Origin: Pyropia yezoensis
Taxonomy: Eukaryota > Rhodophyta > Bangiophyceae > Bangiales > Bangiaceae
Length of the DNA stretch: 64,000 bases
Assembly: GCA_009829735.1 (NCBI GenBank)
Contig: CM020619.1
Coordinates: 17,179,816 to 17,243,815, forward strand
Reading direction: 5' to 3'
This document shows positions 54,351 through 64,000 of this stretch, piece after piece. The notes below the pieces were generated by a model. The model had not been told where the DNA came from, made no database searches, and was given only the letters and a program-made list of their open reading frames with translations. The translations under genes and the position numbers were made by a program. The stretch's first letter is position 1. Each line of letters starts with the position of its first letter.

Positions 54351-55001
54351 TCTTTGAGGGGGCGCGCGCGGCCGGCCGGACGCACTCCTTCAGTAATCCA
54401 GGTGGACGTAAAATTGGTCCCCGGAAGGTCTCCTCACGAGACGGGGGGGCTGTTGTCTTGCGGCCAAGGCAACGGCGACACGCACTGCAATCGCCTACGC
54501 CTTGGCCGCGACGACGGGATTATGATCGGCTGCGACTGTGTCCTCAGGTGCGGCCGGATTACGAAGTTGGCGCAGCGCGCACTATGTAAATCCTACTACG
54601 GTCAGGAATGGGTCAGCATGTAACCCCCGTTCGTGCACACACAAAACCCGCCATTTTGATCTCGATCGGCATTCGGGCAAGACGGGCATGTCCGGTCCGC
54701 CCCACATGGGCGGGAGGACCCTCCGTACTGTTCAGGCGTGCACTCCGGCGCAAGAACACGGTTTCAGGTCCTGTCTTTTTTAGGCCCGGAGCGCAATGCT
54801 GATCAGGTCCACCTAGTTTTAGCCGTAGCCGACCAGAAGCGCATGAATGAAAACTCTTTTCTCAAGTGACTAGCTATATGGAATAGACCTTTAGCTATAT
54901 GGAATAGACCTTTAAGCAAAAACCCGCCCCTTGGTCCATGCTGGGATGCCAACAGTGAGGCGTTCGTGTTCCTAGAGGCCCATAGGGAGACAGAGGTATA
55001 G
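54351..55001. other. Host DNA after the truncation point of element B
   Basis: No gene recognised. A 21-bp direct duplication (TAGCTATATGGAATAGACC unit) occupies about 54871-54912. Confidence 0.5.
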
Positions 55002-55003
55002 TA

Positions 55004-55122
55004 TAGTGCGTCCCGTAAAAAGTGGACGTGCTCGTGTCGTGATCATGTCAAATATCGGCCACTGGACCAATCAAACCCACACTGCACGACCCGTGCACGT
55101 CCACTTTTTACGGGACGCACAA
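55004..55122 (-). mobile_element. 119-bp TIR MITE, copy 3
   Basis: Inverted relative to the other two copies. TA flanks lie at 55002-55003 and 55123-55124. The left end, TAGTGCGTCCCGTAAAAAG followed by TGGACGTGC and TCGTGTCGTG, is the best match to the left end of the 9.84-kb transposon. Confidence 0.92.
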
Positions 55123-55124
55123 TA

Positions 55125-55715
55125 TGTGATATGCCCGTGTCTGGACGCCGTCTTTCTCCAGGCTGTGGGGGGGGGGGGGGACAAAATTGGCTGTTACATG
55201 GTAGCAAGTTCTTGAAAGGGCGCCCACTGGGGCTGCACACTAAAGAAGCTCACCGCGTTTTTTACACCAGTCGAGACAGCATGGGTAGGAGGAGGTACCT
55301 GGGGCGTTTCTTTTGCCTGTGGGCGCCTTGAGGCGGAGTGATCATGGAGGAAGCGACAAACAAACGTGTTGTGAATGATACACAGATGACATCACCACGT
55401 GGCCGTTTTTCAATGTTTTTTTTCCAGAAAACATATATGGACATGAAGCGCACAGTCTGGGGAGCACAACGGTGTGGCGTCCGTCTCTTGTGGATAGACC
55501 CTTCCCTGACCAATTATGTCCACAAGAGTTCACAGGAGGGGTAGGGTGGTGAAGATCAAATGTGACTTTGCGACGCAAAATGTGACTTCTTGCAACCGCT
55601 CTCTGTCCCGGCGCTATCGTCGGGACATCTTTCGGGAGGACCCCCCGCGTGACCCCGTCTCCAACGCAGAGCTTTTCCTGTCCATGCTGGTGGTAGTGCC
55701 TGAAGCCTCTGCCAT
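55125..55715. other. Host DNA, no gene recognised
   Basis: Short frames only. A G run lies near 55167-55180. The last part may hold an upstream exon of the next gene, but no splice site decides this. Confidence 0.4.
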
Positions 55716-56366
55716 TGTGCTGCTGCTACTGCAGCAGCGCAGTGCAGTCGGCAGCACCGCCAGTCCCGGTGGTACTGGCGGGAGGGGTCGTCTCTTGCGC
55801 TCGTCATCGCCGCCGGCGCGGTTGCCCTCGCGGGCATGGGCTACCTAGACCAGCCGGAGCAAGCGGGCCACGCGTGGCGCGCCGCCGTGGTGCGCCACAG
55901 CCGCAGCATTCCCGCCAACCGGACGGAGGAGCTGAGCGAGCACGTGGCCGACCGGGACTACTGTGGCCGCGTCACGGTGGACGCCGAGACGCTCCTCATT
56001 GTCGCGCGCACCGGCTACCGCCCCCGCCTGACGCGGCTGCTGCTGGTGATCGCCACCGCCGCGTATGTGACCCTGACGGTGGCGATGCTGGTGAGGGCGG
56101 CGCTCGGAAAATGGCCGTGGCCGTCCGCCCCCGACGGCGACGACGGCGCCGCAGGGGCAGACGCCCGTCCCTGCGGCGGCGACGACAAGGGCGACGGTGG
56201 TGGCGGCGGCCGCGGCGGCGGCGTCGGCGACGGCGCCGGCGACGGCCGCGGCGGAAGCGACGGCGGGCGGTGGCGGCGGCTGCAGCAGCAGCGGCGGCGG
56301 CGGCAGCTTCGCGGACGGGCCGGCGGCGGCGGCGGCGGCGACGGCGCGGCCGCGTGCCCACCTTAA
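55716..56366 (+). CDS. Possible two-TM membrane protein, start unresolved
   Basis: The plus-strand frame ending at TAA 56364-56366 contains two hydrophobic helices, SLALVIAAGAVALAGMGYL (before the only ATG, 55836) and LTRLLLVIATAAYVTLTVAM, separated by about 75 ordinary residues (HAWRAAVVRHSRSIPANR ... VDAETLLIVARTGYRPR). This is unlike the Ala/Gly noise around it. The frame is open upstream of the ATG to a TGA near 55700, so a spliced upstream exon or a later start are both possible. The last 60 residues are Gly/Arg-rich low complexity. No family recognised. Confidence 0.4.
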   Translation, partial: CAAATAAAQCSRQHRQSRWYWREGSSLALVIAAGAVALAGMGYLDQPEQAGHAWRAAVVRHSRSIPANRTEELSEHVADRDYCGRVTVDAETLLIVARTGYRPRLTRLLLVIATAAYVTLTVAMLVRAALGKWPWPSAPDGDDGAAGADARPCGGDDKGDGGGGGRGGGVGDGAGDGRGGSDGGRWRRLQQQRRRRQLRGRAGGGGGGDGAAACPP

Positions 56367-58135
56367 ACGGGCCACCCCGTGGGGCCGCGCCCACCGCCGC
56401 TGGCGGGCGGCCGTCGCGGCCGCAGCGGCGCCGACGGCGGCGGCGGCGGCACGGCCAGCGGCCTGTGATGGGACCGCCGCATCTGGCAGGGGGGGGGGTG
56501 ATGGAGGGAGCGGCCGTTGGCGGCGGCCGCTGTCGTGGCCGCCGCTGCCCAGAGGCCAAATGGGAGGGCAGCCGCGCTGCGGAGGGGGGCTGTCTGTACT
56601 TTTGTGCCGTCCACTGTAGGTGGTGGGTGGTGCGGAAGGGGGAGACGGGCTGGGGGGGGGGGGGGGCGGCCGTTTTGTCCGACCAACCGGGGAACGCCCC
56701 GCGCGGCGCGGCGGCGGGGGGGGTGGTCGTTAGCGGCGGCGGGAAGGGGGAAGGAGAGGGAGGGTGGGGGGGGGGGGGCCGCGGCCAGCGCAGCCCGCAC
56801 GGGGGCTTGGTGGCTGGTTGCGACGGTGCGGCCCCCCCTGCCCCCTCCCCCCGCCCCGCCCGCCTTCCGGCCGCCGTCCTCCCCCGCGGCCGCCTCCCCA
56901 GCTGCCGACGCACCGCCGCCTACGCCGCAGCCCGATGCCGCCAGCCGACGCCGCCGCCAACCCACCGTTGCCGCCCCTCCGCTGCCGCCCGAGTCGAACC
57001 GCCCCGTGCCCACCCCCCCCCCCCCTTCCCCCCCAACCCCGCGCGCCTCGGCTGGCTGGCGGGCGACCGCGGCAACGGCAACGGCGGCGGCTTCGGCGGC
57101 GCATCGCTCCCCCCTGCACCCGTGGCAGTAGCAGCAGGGCGGCGGCACCCCGCCCCCCCGCCCCCCCCCCCGCGGAACTCCCCCCGCGGAGAATCTTCCG
57201 CCCCCCCACAGCAGCGGCGGCGTGGAAAAATATCGACTCGGGCCGGGGGGCAGCCCGCCGCGCAGGCGAGCGCCGCGACGAGCCCCCACGCCTGCCGGCG
57301 GGTGGACGGCGCCGGCGGCAGCTCCGCCGCTGCCCCCCAACGTCACCATCACTGGGGCCACCGCCATGGCCGCGGCCGGCCTTGCCGCCACGGCCGCCGC
57401 CACCGCCCAATGCCGCCGCCACCGCTGCTGCCGCTGCCACTGCCGACGCCGCCTTGTGCGTCGGCGTTGGCGGCGGCGGGGGGTGTCGAGGCGAGCGGCG
57501 CGGGGGGGGAGGCGGCGCCCGCGCCGGTGGGGCGGGGAGGAGAGGGGCGGGGGGGGGGAGGAGGCACCCGCGCCGGCGAGGAGTGAAGACACCAGCGCGG
57601 CGGCCGCGGCGGCCTCAGCCGCGTCATTGGCAGCGGCAGCCGCACCCGGCGGCGCCGCGCCGGGCGACATAATGGCCGGGCCTCGGGGAAGCGTGGGCCC
57701 CCCCCCGCAAACAACAGGCCTGACCAGGCGCAGACGACCACCCCCCCCGCTCCTGACGACACCACTGCTGCCGCTGCCGACCGTGGCCGCGGCAGGCGGC
57801 CCCCCGCCCCCGACGACGCTCGCTGACACAGCCGCCGCGGCAACCCCGTCGCGGGTGGGGGCAGTCAACGGGTCGACCTTGGCCGCCGCACCGGCGGGGG
57901 GGCCGGGCCGCCCAGCGGGGGTGGACGGCCCCAGTGGACGGCGCCCACTGGTGGCGCCCGCGGCGCCCGCGGCGGCAGCCGGGTGGCGGCCGCAGCTGCT
58001 GCAGCAGCAGGCGGCAGTAGCGGCAGCGCGGGTGCGGCGGCGTTTGCGGGCAACACCCACGCCGCCGCCGGGCTCCCGCCGCGCCCAGCCGGGGTGCGGG
58101 GTACCCACTAGGCGAGAGGATAAGGGGGTAGGGGG

Positions 58136-58167
<32 letters not shown>

Positions 58168-58370
58168 GCTCGGCCCCTGCCGCTCGTCGCGACCGCCCGC
58201 CGACACCGCGGGGTTGTGCGCCCACCACTGAGAACCGCAACCGAGAGCGCCACCGCAGGCCCGCGCCAGAGAGCACAGATGTGGCGACTTCGTCGCCGCA
58301 AGGGGCTGCTACGCACAGTGGCACGTGGGTCAGACGGGAGGGGGGGGCGGCGGCGAAAGGGAAGTAAAGC
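56367..58370. other. Extremely GC-rich stretch, no supported gene
   Basis: Long frames exist on both strands but are Ala/Gly/Pro/Arg noise with no conserved motif. It includes poly-G tracts at about 56651-56667 and 58140-58165. Confidence 0.5.
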
Positions 58371-58399
58371 AGACAGAGCAAGGTATGTATGTACTGTAA

Positions 58400-58987
58400 A
58401 CCGGTCAGCACCCTGGACCTGGGGCAAAGCAGAGTCTGCATTGCAGACGGCTCCAAACGAGGAACGCAAAGATAGGCATGCATGGAAAGTGGCGAAAAGC
58501 CAGAGAAGCGTGCTGGCGCTCTCCCCCCGAAGTACCGAGCCTGGACCCCCCCCCCCTAAACGTACACGTCCACTCCAGCGCGATGTTGTCCATTGTTTGC
58601 GTCTTGGCCAGCACCCCACGCAGCAGTACCCGCTCCAACCCCCGGAGGCTAAAGAAGGACGACGCAAAGCCCACCTGAAAGACGTCGGGGGTGACCATCC
58701 GCGGGTCAAGCGCCAGAAGATTATGAAGGCCGGTCGTACCCTACCGGGGAAGGCCAAGCGCAAAAACTGGGTTTGTCGGAAACTGCGTGGCAGCCACCGC
58801 CCGGAGGTGAAAATGCCAACCGAACACCGCAAACAGGCCACTCATGGCCGCTATAGTAAAGAGGAAGAGCAGCCGCCGTGCCACCCGAGGGTAGCGGAGC
58901 TCCACGTCTGACCAGTGGGGCGGACAAGGTGGCCGCCAGGGCGGTGAGCCAGTGGCACCAGTTTTTATCAACGCGGCCACTGTGCAC
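58400..58987 (-). CDS. Possible small spliced gene, unknown function
   Basis: On the minus strand a GTAGGG donor (58744) and a CTTTCAG acceptor (58675) frame a 70-bp intron candidate. Downstream of it the frame VGFASSFFSLRGLERVLLRG / VLAKTQTMDNIALEWTCTF looks coding. Upstream, one frame gives a hydrophobic stretch (RRLLFLFTIAAMSGLFAVFG) and another gives the phase that splices cleanly, so the two cues disagree. Confidence 0.3.
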
Positions 58988-59558
58988 TCTTCACAGTGTT
59001 GACGTACAGTACGAACAGGAGGGGGGCGGCGTGGGGGAGGGAACCCTCCCGTCCACCCGCCCGCCCGCCAATCCTCCCTGCGACACGCAGGAGGCGAGCG
59101 GTTTGGCTAGGGTGGCAGGGGCACCCGGCAGCGGCGGCGGCGGCGGCGGCGGCGCGGTCGCGACGGCGGTCCACCGTGGCAACCACGCCCGCAAGCGCCC
59201 ACGGCGGGAACCGCCTACGCCCCCTCAGCGGCTACGCGCGTTGGCAGTCGCCGCGGGGCGGTGCCCCACCCGTGCAGCCGGGCTGCCTGCCAAGAGCCCA
59301 CACGCCCGCCAATACCGCGGGGGGTCGGACGGCGCTCTGCCGGCAGCAGCCGCCATCCACGCACGCCATGGGTCCGCGCCCACGTCCGGGCGGGTGTGGC
59401 CACCAACAGCAACACGGACGAGCGGGACGGAAGAAAAAACACCGAGGCGCCCACCCCGCCCGCTGCCCCTTTGCTGGGCGTCATGGTCTGTGTGCCCCTA
59501 CCCTGCCGGTCCGGGCAGGTCGCGCGGCGGCCCCTCCGCCCAACCCCCCCACTCCACA

Positions 59559-61175
59559 TTATGCGTGGGGCCGCCCCCCCGCCCCCCCCGGCCCCATGGC
59601 CAACACGACGCTCCCTACGGGCCCAGACGTCGCGCCGCCCCCACTTCTCGCCAGCATGGCCGCCTTGCTGCCACCGACAGAGAGGCCGCCCAGTACGGCC
59701 TCCCCATCGTCTCGACCCGCCCCGTCCTTAGCGCCCTCCAGCCCGCCGCCCACCCCGCCAACCCCGCCGCCACTCCCACCCACCCCCGCCCGCCCGCCAC
59801 CCCCCCCACCCCCCCCCGGGCCCGCCGCGCCTGGACCATCGTCGGACGGGGGCGACGCCTCCGCCTTGATGCGGGCAAACCACACCTGCCCGGCGAGCGC
59901 AAAGAGGAGCCCCCCCACGTTGAGCGGCGTCGCGACGTACCCCCACGACCAAAACCCGAGGAGCGTTTGCAGCACGTTTTTCAGCTGCGCCGCCACCGAC
60001 GTGGTCAGCGGGCTCGTCACGTGCGTGCACAGGGCGGTCGAGTAGTTGACAAAAAAGGCCGACGCGGCGGTCGCAGCGAGCGCCCACCCAAACGCCCCCG
60101 TGCGGAGCTCCTCCCGGCCCTGCATGGCCGCCACGGCGGCGGCGGCCTCGCCGCTGCCGACCGACAGGGCGAGCACCAGGGGCATGCCCAGGAGGGCCGA
60201 GTAGTAGAGGAGGCCCAGCGGGTTGAGGCCCGGCACGTCCCGCATGGCGCGTTTGATGGACGCAAGGTAGCACGCCGTGAGCGCATTGTTGAGCATCACC
60301 AGCACGTAGCCGAGGGCGGAAAAGGTCACGTCCGACGCTGCCGACACGACCGCCCCCGCGGTGAGGAAGAGGACCGCCACCACCAACCGCCGCGGGTGGC
60401 GCTTGCGCAGCAGCAGCCGCTCGCTGCCGAGCACAAACAGGACCGTCAGCCGGCGGAGGGCAGAGAACATGGGGATGTTGACCAGCGACAGGGCCGCCAG
60501 GCCGACCGAAACGTTGGCCACAAACAGCAGCGAGGAGGGGAGGATCTTGGCAAGCTCCCGCCGCCGCAGCGACGGCACCACCACCCCGCTGCCGCGCACA
60601 CGCGACAGCACAAACAGGCAGGTGGTCGCGAAAACCGACTGGAGCAACATCAGCGACTGGGGGTACCGAAAGTGGAACGCCGTCAGCGTCATCTTGTTGA
60701 CAAAGATGGCGCCAAGGGAGGAGGCGGCAAAAAAGGCAATCACCCCGGACACGTAGGTGGCAGAGTAGACGGGCTGCTGGCCACCGCCGGCACCGCCGGC
60801 ACCGTCGCCAGCAGCGGAGGCGGCCAACCCGCCCCCACCGCCGCGGTCCCGTGGGCGCTCCCACTCCCGCGGCGGCTCCCGAGAGCCCGACGGCGACGTG
60901 GACAGGAGGGTGGCGCCATCGCCCACGGGCCGCACACCCGCAGGCACCGCCGCGAGCGCACTGGGCGCGACCGACCGCCCCACCGCAGCGCCTTGGGGCG
61001 ACGCCGTGTTCACCCCGCCACCGCCACCGCCACCCCCACCCCCACCGCCACCGCCACCGCCAACGACACCACCCCCAACGCCAACGCCACCGCCACCGCC
61101 ACCGACACCGACACCACCCGCAACGCCAACGCCGATCCCCGACCCCCCGACCGTCCCGTCGGCCTCACCTCCCAT
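59559..61175 (-). CDS. SLC35-type nucleotide-sugar transporter (TPT/EamA fold)
   Basis: Single-exon minus-strand ORF, 538 aa from ATG 61175. Residues 1-135 are Gly/Val/Ala low complexity coded by simple repeats, so the true start may be internal. From about 138 to 435 there are about ten hydrophobic segments: YVSGVIAFFAASSLGAIFVNK, MLLQSVFATTCLFVLSRV, LLFVANVSVGLAALSLV, then NIPMFSALRRLTVLFVLGSE, the signature stretch of SLC35D-like carriers, then VVAVLFLTAGAVVSAASD, LNNALTACYLASIKRAM, and NVLQTLLGFWSWGYVATPLN near the end. The C-terminal 100 residues are Gly-rich. By family it exchanges a nucleotide sugar for a nucleotide monophosphate across the Golgi or ER membrane to feed glycan synthesis. 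The exact substrate cannot be told. Confidence 0.85.
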   Translation of the reverse strand: MGGEADGTVGGSGIGVGVAGGVGVGGGGGGVGVGGGVVGGGGGGGGGGGGGGGGVNTASPQGAAVGRSVAPSALAAVPAGVRPVGDGATLLSTSPSGSREPPREWERPRDRGGGGGLAASAAGDGAGGAGGGQQPVYSATYVSGVIAFFAASSLGAIFVNKMTLTAFHFRYPQSLMLLQSVFATTCLFVLSRVRGSGVVVPSLRRRELAKILPSSLLFVANVSVGLAALSLVNIPMFSALRRLTVLFVLGSERLLLRKRHPRRLVVAVLFLTAGAVVSAASDVTFSALGYVLVMLNNALTACYLASIKRAMRDVPGLNPLGLLYYSALLGMPLVLALSVGSGEAAAAVAAMQGREELRTGAFGWALAATAASAFFVNYSTALCTHVTSPLTTSVAAQLKNVLQTLLGFWSWGYVATPLNVGGLLFALAGQVWFARIKAEASPPSDDGPGAAGPGGGGGGGGRAGVGGSGGGVGGVGGGLEGAKDGAGRDDGEAVLGGLSVGGSKAAMLARSGGGATSGPVGSVVLAMGPGGAGGRPHA

Positions 61176-61181
61176 CCCGGC

Positions 61182-61189
<8 letters not shown>

Positions 61190-61221
<32 letters not shown>

Positions 61222-61225
61222 CTCT
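61190..61225 (+). repeat. CCG trinucleotide repeat
   Basis: About 12 CGC/CCG units, just upstream of the transporter start. Confidence 0.8.
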
Positions 61226-61942
61226 GCCACCACCGCCGCCCCCCGCCGTGGGGTCACCTCCCCCTTGGCAGCGGGGAGGCGGCGGCGGCGGCAGTAGCAC
61301 TCCACCGCGACGGCCCGCCGCGGCGGGGCGGCGGGCGGCGCACCCCACCCCTCACGCGCCCCTCCGGCCGGCCCGAGCCGGGCCCGCCGGTCGCCAACGA
61401 TGGCAGCGGCGGCAGCGGCGGCAGCGGCGGCAGCAGCGGTAGCGGTGGCGAATGGGGCCGCGCTGGGTACCCGGGTATCCCCACGCCCCCCTGCCCCCCC
61501 CCCTCACCCCTCCCGCGCAGGCCTCTCTCTGCCACCTCCCCCACACGCGGCGGCAATGGCAGAGGACAGCCCGCGGCCTCCCTACCCACCAAGCAGACGA
61601 CGGGGCAGCGCCTGCCGCGGCCGTGGTCACCAACGCTGCTGATGTCGCAGCCGCTGCTGTCGACGACGCCGCCGCCGCCGCCGCTGCTGCCGCCGCCGCC
61701 ACCAACACCACCCGGACCGCTCGCCGCCGCCGCCACGCCCGCAGCCGGCCACCGCGATCGTGGGTGCCCGCGGCAAACGCCACGACGCACAGGACCTCGT
61801 GCGGTGGGCGCGGGAGAGAGGTGGCGCTGCGACTGCCACCGGCTCGCCGCCTTGCCGGCCGCCGTAGATAGGTTCGCAAGCGGCGAGGGGCCCGTGGGTG
61901 GGCACAGGAGCCCAAGCTTGCTCCTGGCCACGAAAAATGAAC

Positions 61943-62037
61943 GAGTCTCGTAGGGAGTTGAACCTAGGAATGTATGACAATTGAACGCTTCACACACTTG
62001 CACATTAGCGTAAGGTGGCCCCCCTTTACGAGGACTC
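61943..62037 (-). tRNA. tRNA-like Pol III unit, isotype unresolved
   Basis: On the minus strand the ends GAGTCCTCG and CGAGACTC pair over 8 bp with one bulged C. Inside, AAGG/CCTT (D-like), ACGCT/AGCGT (anticodon-like, 17-base loop) and TAGG/CCTA (T-like) form a four-arm order. The loop of the last arm is a perfect B box, GGTTCAACTCC (61954-61964). A TTTTT terminator lies at 61933-61937. The anticodon-like loop is too long, so an intron is needed. I cannot name the amino acid; it may be a degenerate or intron-bearing tRNA, or a tRNA-derived repeat. Confidence 0.4.
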
Positions 62038-63314
62038 AATGTATTGAAGCAGTAAGCTCTTCGTCTTGATCGCGGCGCTGATCCCCCCCCGTCGTCGTCG
62101 CCGCCTCGTCACCTTCGCAGCACTGCTTAGGGTGAACCCACCAGGCACGTCCGAAGTGACATTTATTTCTGAACTCGTGGGAACCTGGCCGAATATTTCA
62201 CACGTGGCACGTATAGGGAAGACCCGGCTTGGAAAGGGTCACGTACCAACAACACGTTCCCCATATCGCTCCATACAGCATTCGGCGATGTTCATCGCAG
62301 TGAACGTAAGTACAACCGGATAGCAAACCCGCAAATCGGGAGCTGGTCGGAACGCGGTCGGGCGTTCCACAGGATCGGCCTGTATGGGGAACGCACCCCC
62401 CCCTTCCGACCAGGTCCGAGCCTCGGATTGGCCGATTGGCAGGCCACGACGACTGTTTCCGTGATTGAACTCAAAGTCACGTTTTCGAGATCAAGATTTT
62501 GACGAGCACAAAAAGTCACACGTCACGCGTTCGTTGCAATCCGGGCCCGTCGGCGAACCACGTGCTCCATGGTACCATGGCACCTGCCGCGTGCCCGTCA
62601 TCCAGCTGTCAGAAAAGCACTGACCCCTCGACAGGGGGCGTGGACGGGGGGGGGGGGGATGCGCGCGGGTGCGGTGGGCCCCTCGAGAGGACCCTAACGT
62701 GGTCCGCCGGCAGATAGTCGACGTTCCGTGTCGCGGCCGCTGGGGCGTGTCACGTTGCGAGCCGCGGACGGCGGGGATGGGGCCCCTGGCACACGTCCAC
62801 GAGAGGGGCGGCAGTCGGTGGGGGGGTGCTAGAGCCACTGCCAGCAGGAGGGGCGGCTCCCGCGTGGAGCGGGGCCCTTTCCACAGCCTCAGAATCAGGG
62901 CAGTTGGGGGGGGGGGCGCAGAACCGGCGCCAGGAGGGGGGGCGTTGAGCGCCTGGAGCGGGACCCCTTCCACAGACCCTCAAAATCAGGGCAGTGGGGG
63001 GGGAGGGAGCGCAATACGGGCCCCAGGTGGGCAGGCAGGTCGCTCCCTGTGCCGGTCGCCAGTTTGGGGGGGGTGGAGCGCCAGGGGGGTGGGGGGCGGC
63101 GCGCTGGTGGCGCCGCGTCCGTCGTCGCACGCAGTGGCCGTCGACGACGCGACCATCTCTTTCCGCACCATCACCGTCCTGTCCGCCTCACCATCGCCGT
63201 ACCCTCCACCGCGACGCCACCATTCCTTTTCTCACCACCACAGTCCCCTCCCTCACGACGCTGCACCCTCCATCAACGTATCCTCCCCCTCGCCGCACGT
63301 CCGTCGGCACGGCC
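62038..63314. other. Host or transposon flank, no gene recognised
   Basis: Contains two diverged direct repeats of about 90 bp (from about 62874 and 62963), each with CCACAG...CTCA(A/G)AATCAGGGCAGT followed by a G run. It may include the 5' part of the Harbinger element, but no terminal repeat was found. Confidence 0.45.
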
Positions 63315-64000
63315 ATGGACCTGGGCCAGGACAGCGGCGACGACTTGGACACGTACGCCATGCTCGGTGCCAGCAATGCGCTGGCGATGCGGCGCGCCAT
63401 GGCACCATCTGACGAGGACGAGGACGACGCACCCCCCGAGGAGGAGAAGCGTTATCCCGGGTCCCTTCCTGGCCAACGGCCCAACAAGAACCGAGACTTC
63501 TCTGTCGGAGTGGACAACATCCTACGTGATTACTTTGGACTCAATGGCAACCCTCCTGTGTACGACGAGAAGGACTTCGAGCGCCGCTTTCGTGTGCCGC
63601 GGGTTGTCTTCGATCGCATCTACAAGGACATCAAGGACGAGCCCGGGTGGCAGCAGACCATCAATGCCACGGGACGCCCGCAGTCTCATCCTCTCCAGAA
63701 GCTGGTGGCGGCCTTTCGCGTCCTCGCGTACGGGGAGGCGTATGACCGCACCGACGAGTACGTCCACCTCTCTCGCAGTACGATTGAGAAGGCCACCAAG
63801 AGCTTTATTGACTTCATTGTGGACACCTACGAGCACATCTACCTCCGCCGCCCCAACAATGAGGAGCTCGCCATCATCTTGAAACGGAACGCGGAGCGAG
63901 GGATGCCGGGGTGCATGGGCTCCATCGACTGCTCGCATTGGACGTGGCGCAACTGCCCTCGCGCGCACGCTGGTATGTACCAGGGCTACAAGAAGAAGCG
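63315..64000 (+). CDS. PIF/Harbinger-type transposase, N-terminal part, cut by window edge
   Basis: The frame is open from ATG 63315 to the last base, 228 codons so far. Residues 1-60 are acidic (DEDEDDAPPEEEK). About 60-190 hold a helical DNA-binding region (RFRVPRVVFDRIYKDI, LHLSRSTIEKA-like STIEKATKSF). Then comes GMPGCMGSIDCSHWTWRNCP with the first catalytic Asp at residue 205, followed by GMYQGYKKK. This is the signature of the plant_tran/DDE_Tnp_4 family, which moves Harbinger elements at 3-bp targets. No stop or frameshift is seen in the visible part. The Myb-like partner protein is not in the window. Confidence 0.85.
   Translation, partial: MDLGQDSGDDLDTYAMLGASNALAMRRAMAPSDEDEDDAPPEEEKRYPGSLPGQRPNKNRDFSVGVDNILRDYFGLNGNPPVYDEKDFERRFRVPRVVFDRIYKDIKDEPGWQQTINATGRPQSHPLQKLVAAFRVLAYGEAYDRTDEYVHLSRSTIEKATKSFIDFIVDTYEHIYLRRPNNEELAIILKRNAERGMPGCMGSIDCSHWTWRNCPRAHAGMYQGYKKK

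Noticed and set aside
55715-57586. 623-codon plus-strand frame
   Set aside because: Arg/Ala/Gly low complexity throughout, overlapping a more protein-like frame at 55836-56366 and long frames on the other strand.
58216-58911. 231-codon plus-strand frame
   Set aside because: Basic low-complexity product with no hydrophobic or conserved segment. The minus strand has splice signals and a better-looking frame.
61943-62037. Calling this unit tRNA-His (GTG) because a GTG triplet lies in the loop and the end base could be C73
   Set aside because: Several GTG triplets are possible and the intron cannot be placed with confidence.
1-64000. CRISPR arrays, bacterial operons, ribosome binding sites, rRNA genes
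   Set aside because: None seen. All regular repeats are LTRs, TIRs, microsatellites or short tandem units typical of eukaryotic nuclear DNA.

Overview
This is a eukaryotic nuclear scaffold that is GC-rich and packed with transposons. The evidence is Ty3/gypsy (chromovirus) elements with 5-bp target duplications, Tc1/mariner-like and PIF/Harbinger DNA transposons, GT-AG intron candidates, and a tRNA-Met gene interrupted twice, including inside the T loop. Ectopic tRNA introns, very high GC and long G/C homopolymers fit a red alga best (Bangiales or cyanidiophyte relatives). That is an inference; nothing here proves the species.

Layout. (1) 1-19589: one old minus-strand chromovirus, 'A'. Its 5' LTR is at 19251-19589, gag and pol run down to 12776, and the last chromodomain codons lie at 2865-2931. 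It is split by a 9.84-kb TA-flanked TIR transposon (2934-12773) that carries a dead Tc1/IS630-type transposase, 5 kb of extremely GC-rich DNA and a probable spliced minus-strand gene. Downstream of A's pol, in the opposite sense, is an extra ORF (725-2376). (2) 20353-37942: a young, apparently complete chromovirus, 'C', with 539-bp LTRs, the 5-bp duplication CGAGC, gag, a -1 frameshift signal, a 1329-aa pol and an opposite-strand ORF. It appears twice in tandem around a 500-N gap; the pattern of errors argues for two unmerged copies of one element. (3) 37943-42353: host DNA with a 119-bp MITE and the doubly interrupted tRNA-Met(CAT). (4) 42354-54350: a second dead element of the A family, 'B', on the plus strand. 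Its LTR is split 6 bp from its end by a shortened chromovirus, 'D' (42360-47934), and again by a MITE. (5) 54351-64000: host DNA with a third MITE, a possible two-TM protein, an SLC35-type nucleotide-sugar transporter, a tRNA-like Pol III unit, and a PIF/Harbinger transposase running off the right edge.

The most notable system is the antisense ORF ('aORF'). Three diverged chromovirus families (A, C, D) each carry a homologous protein of about 550-650 aa, encoded tail-to-tail with pol between pol and the 3' LTR. I recognise no known domain in it. In D it survives although gag, protease, RT and RNase H are gone, and it has a TATAAAAA box upstream. The same three families also share one primer-binding site type (TGGTGGAKCAGCRGGGG) and 5-bp target duplications.
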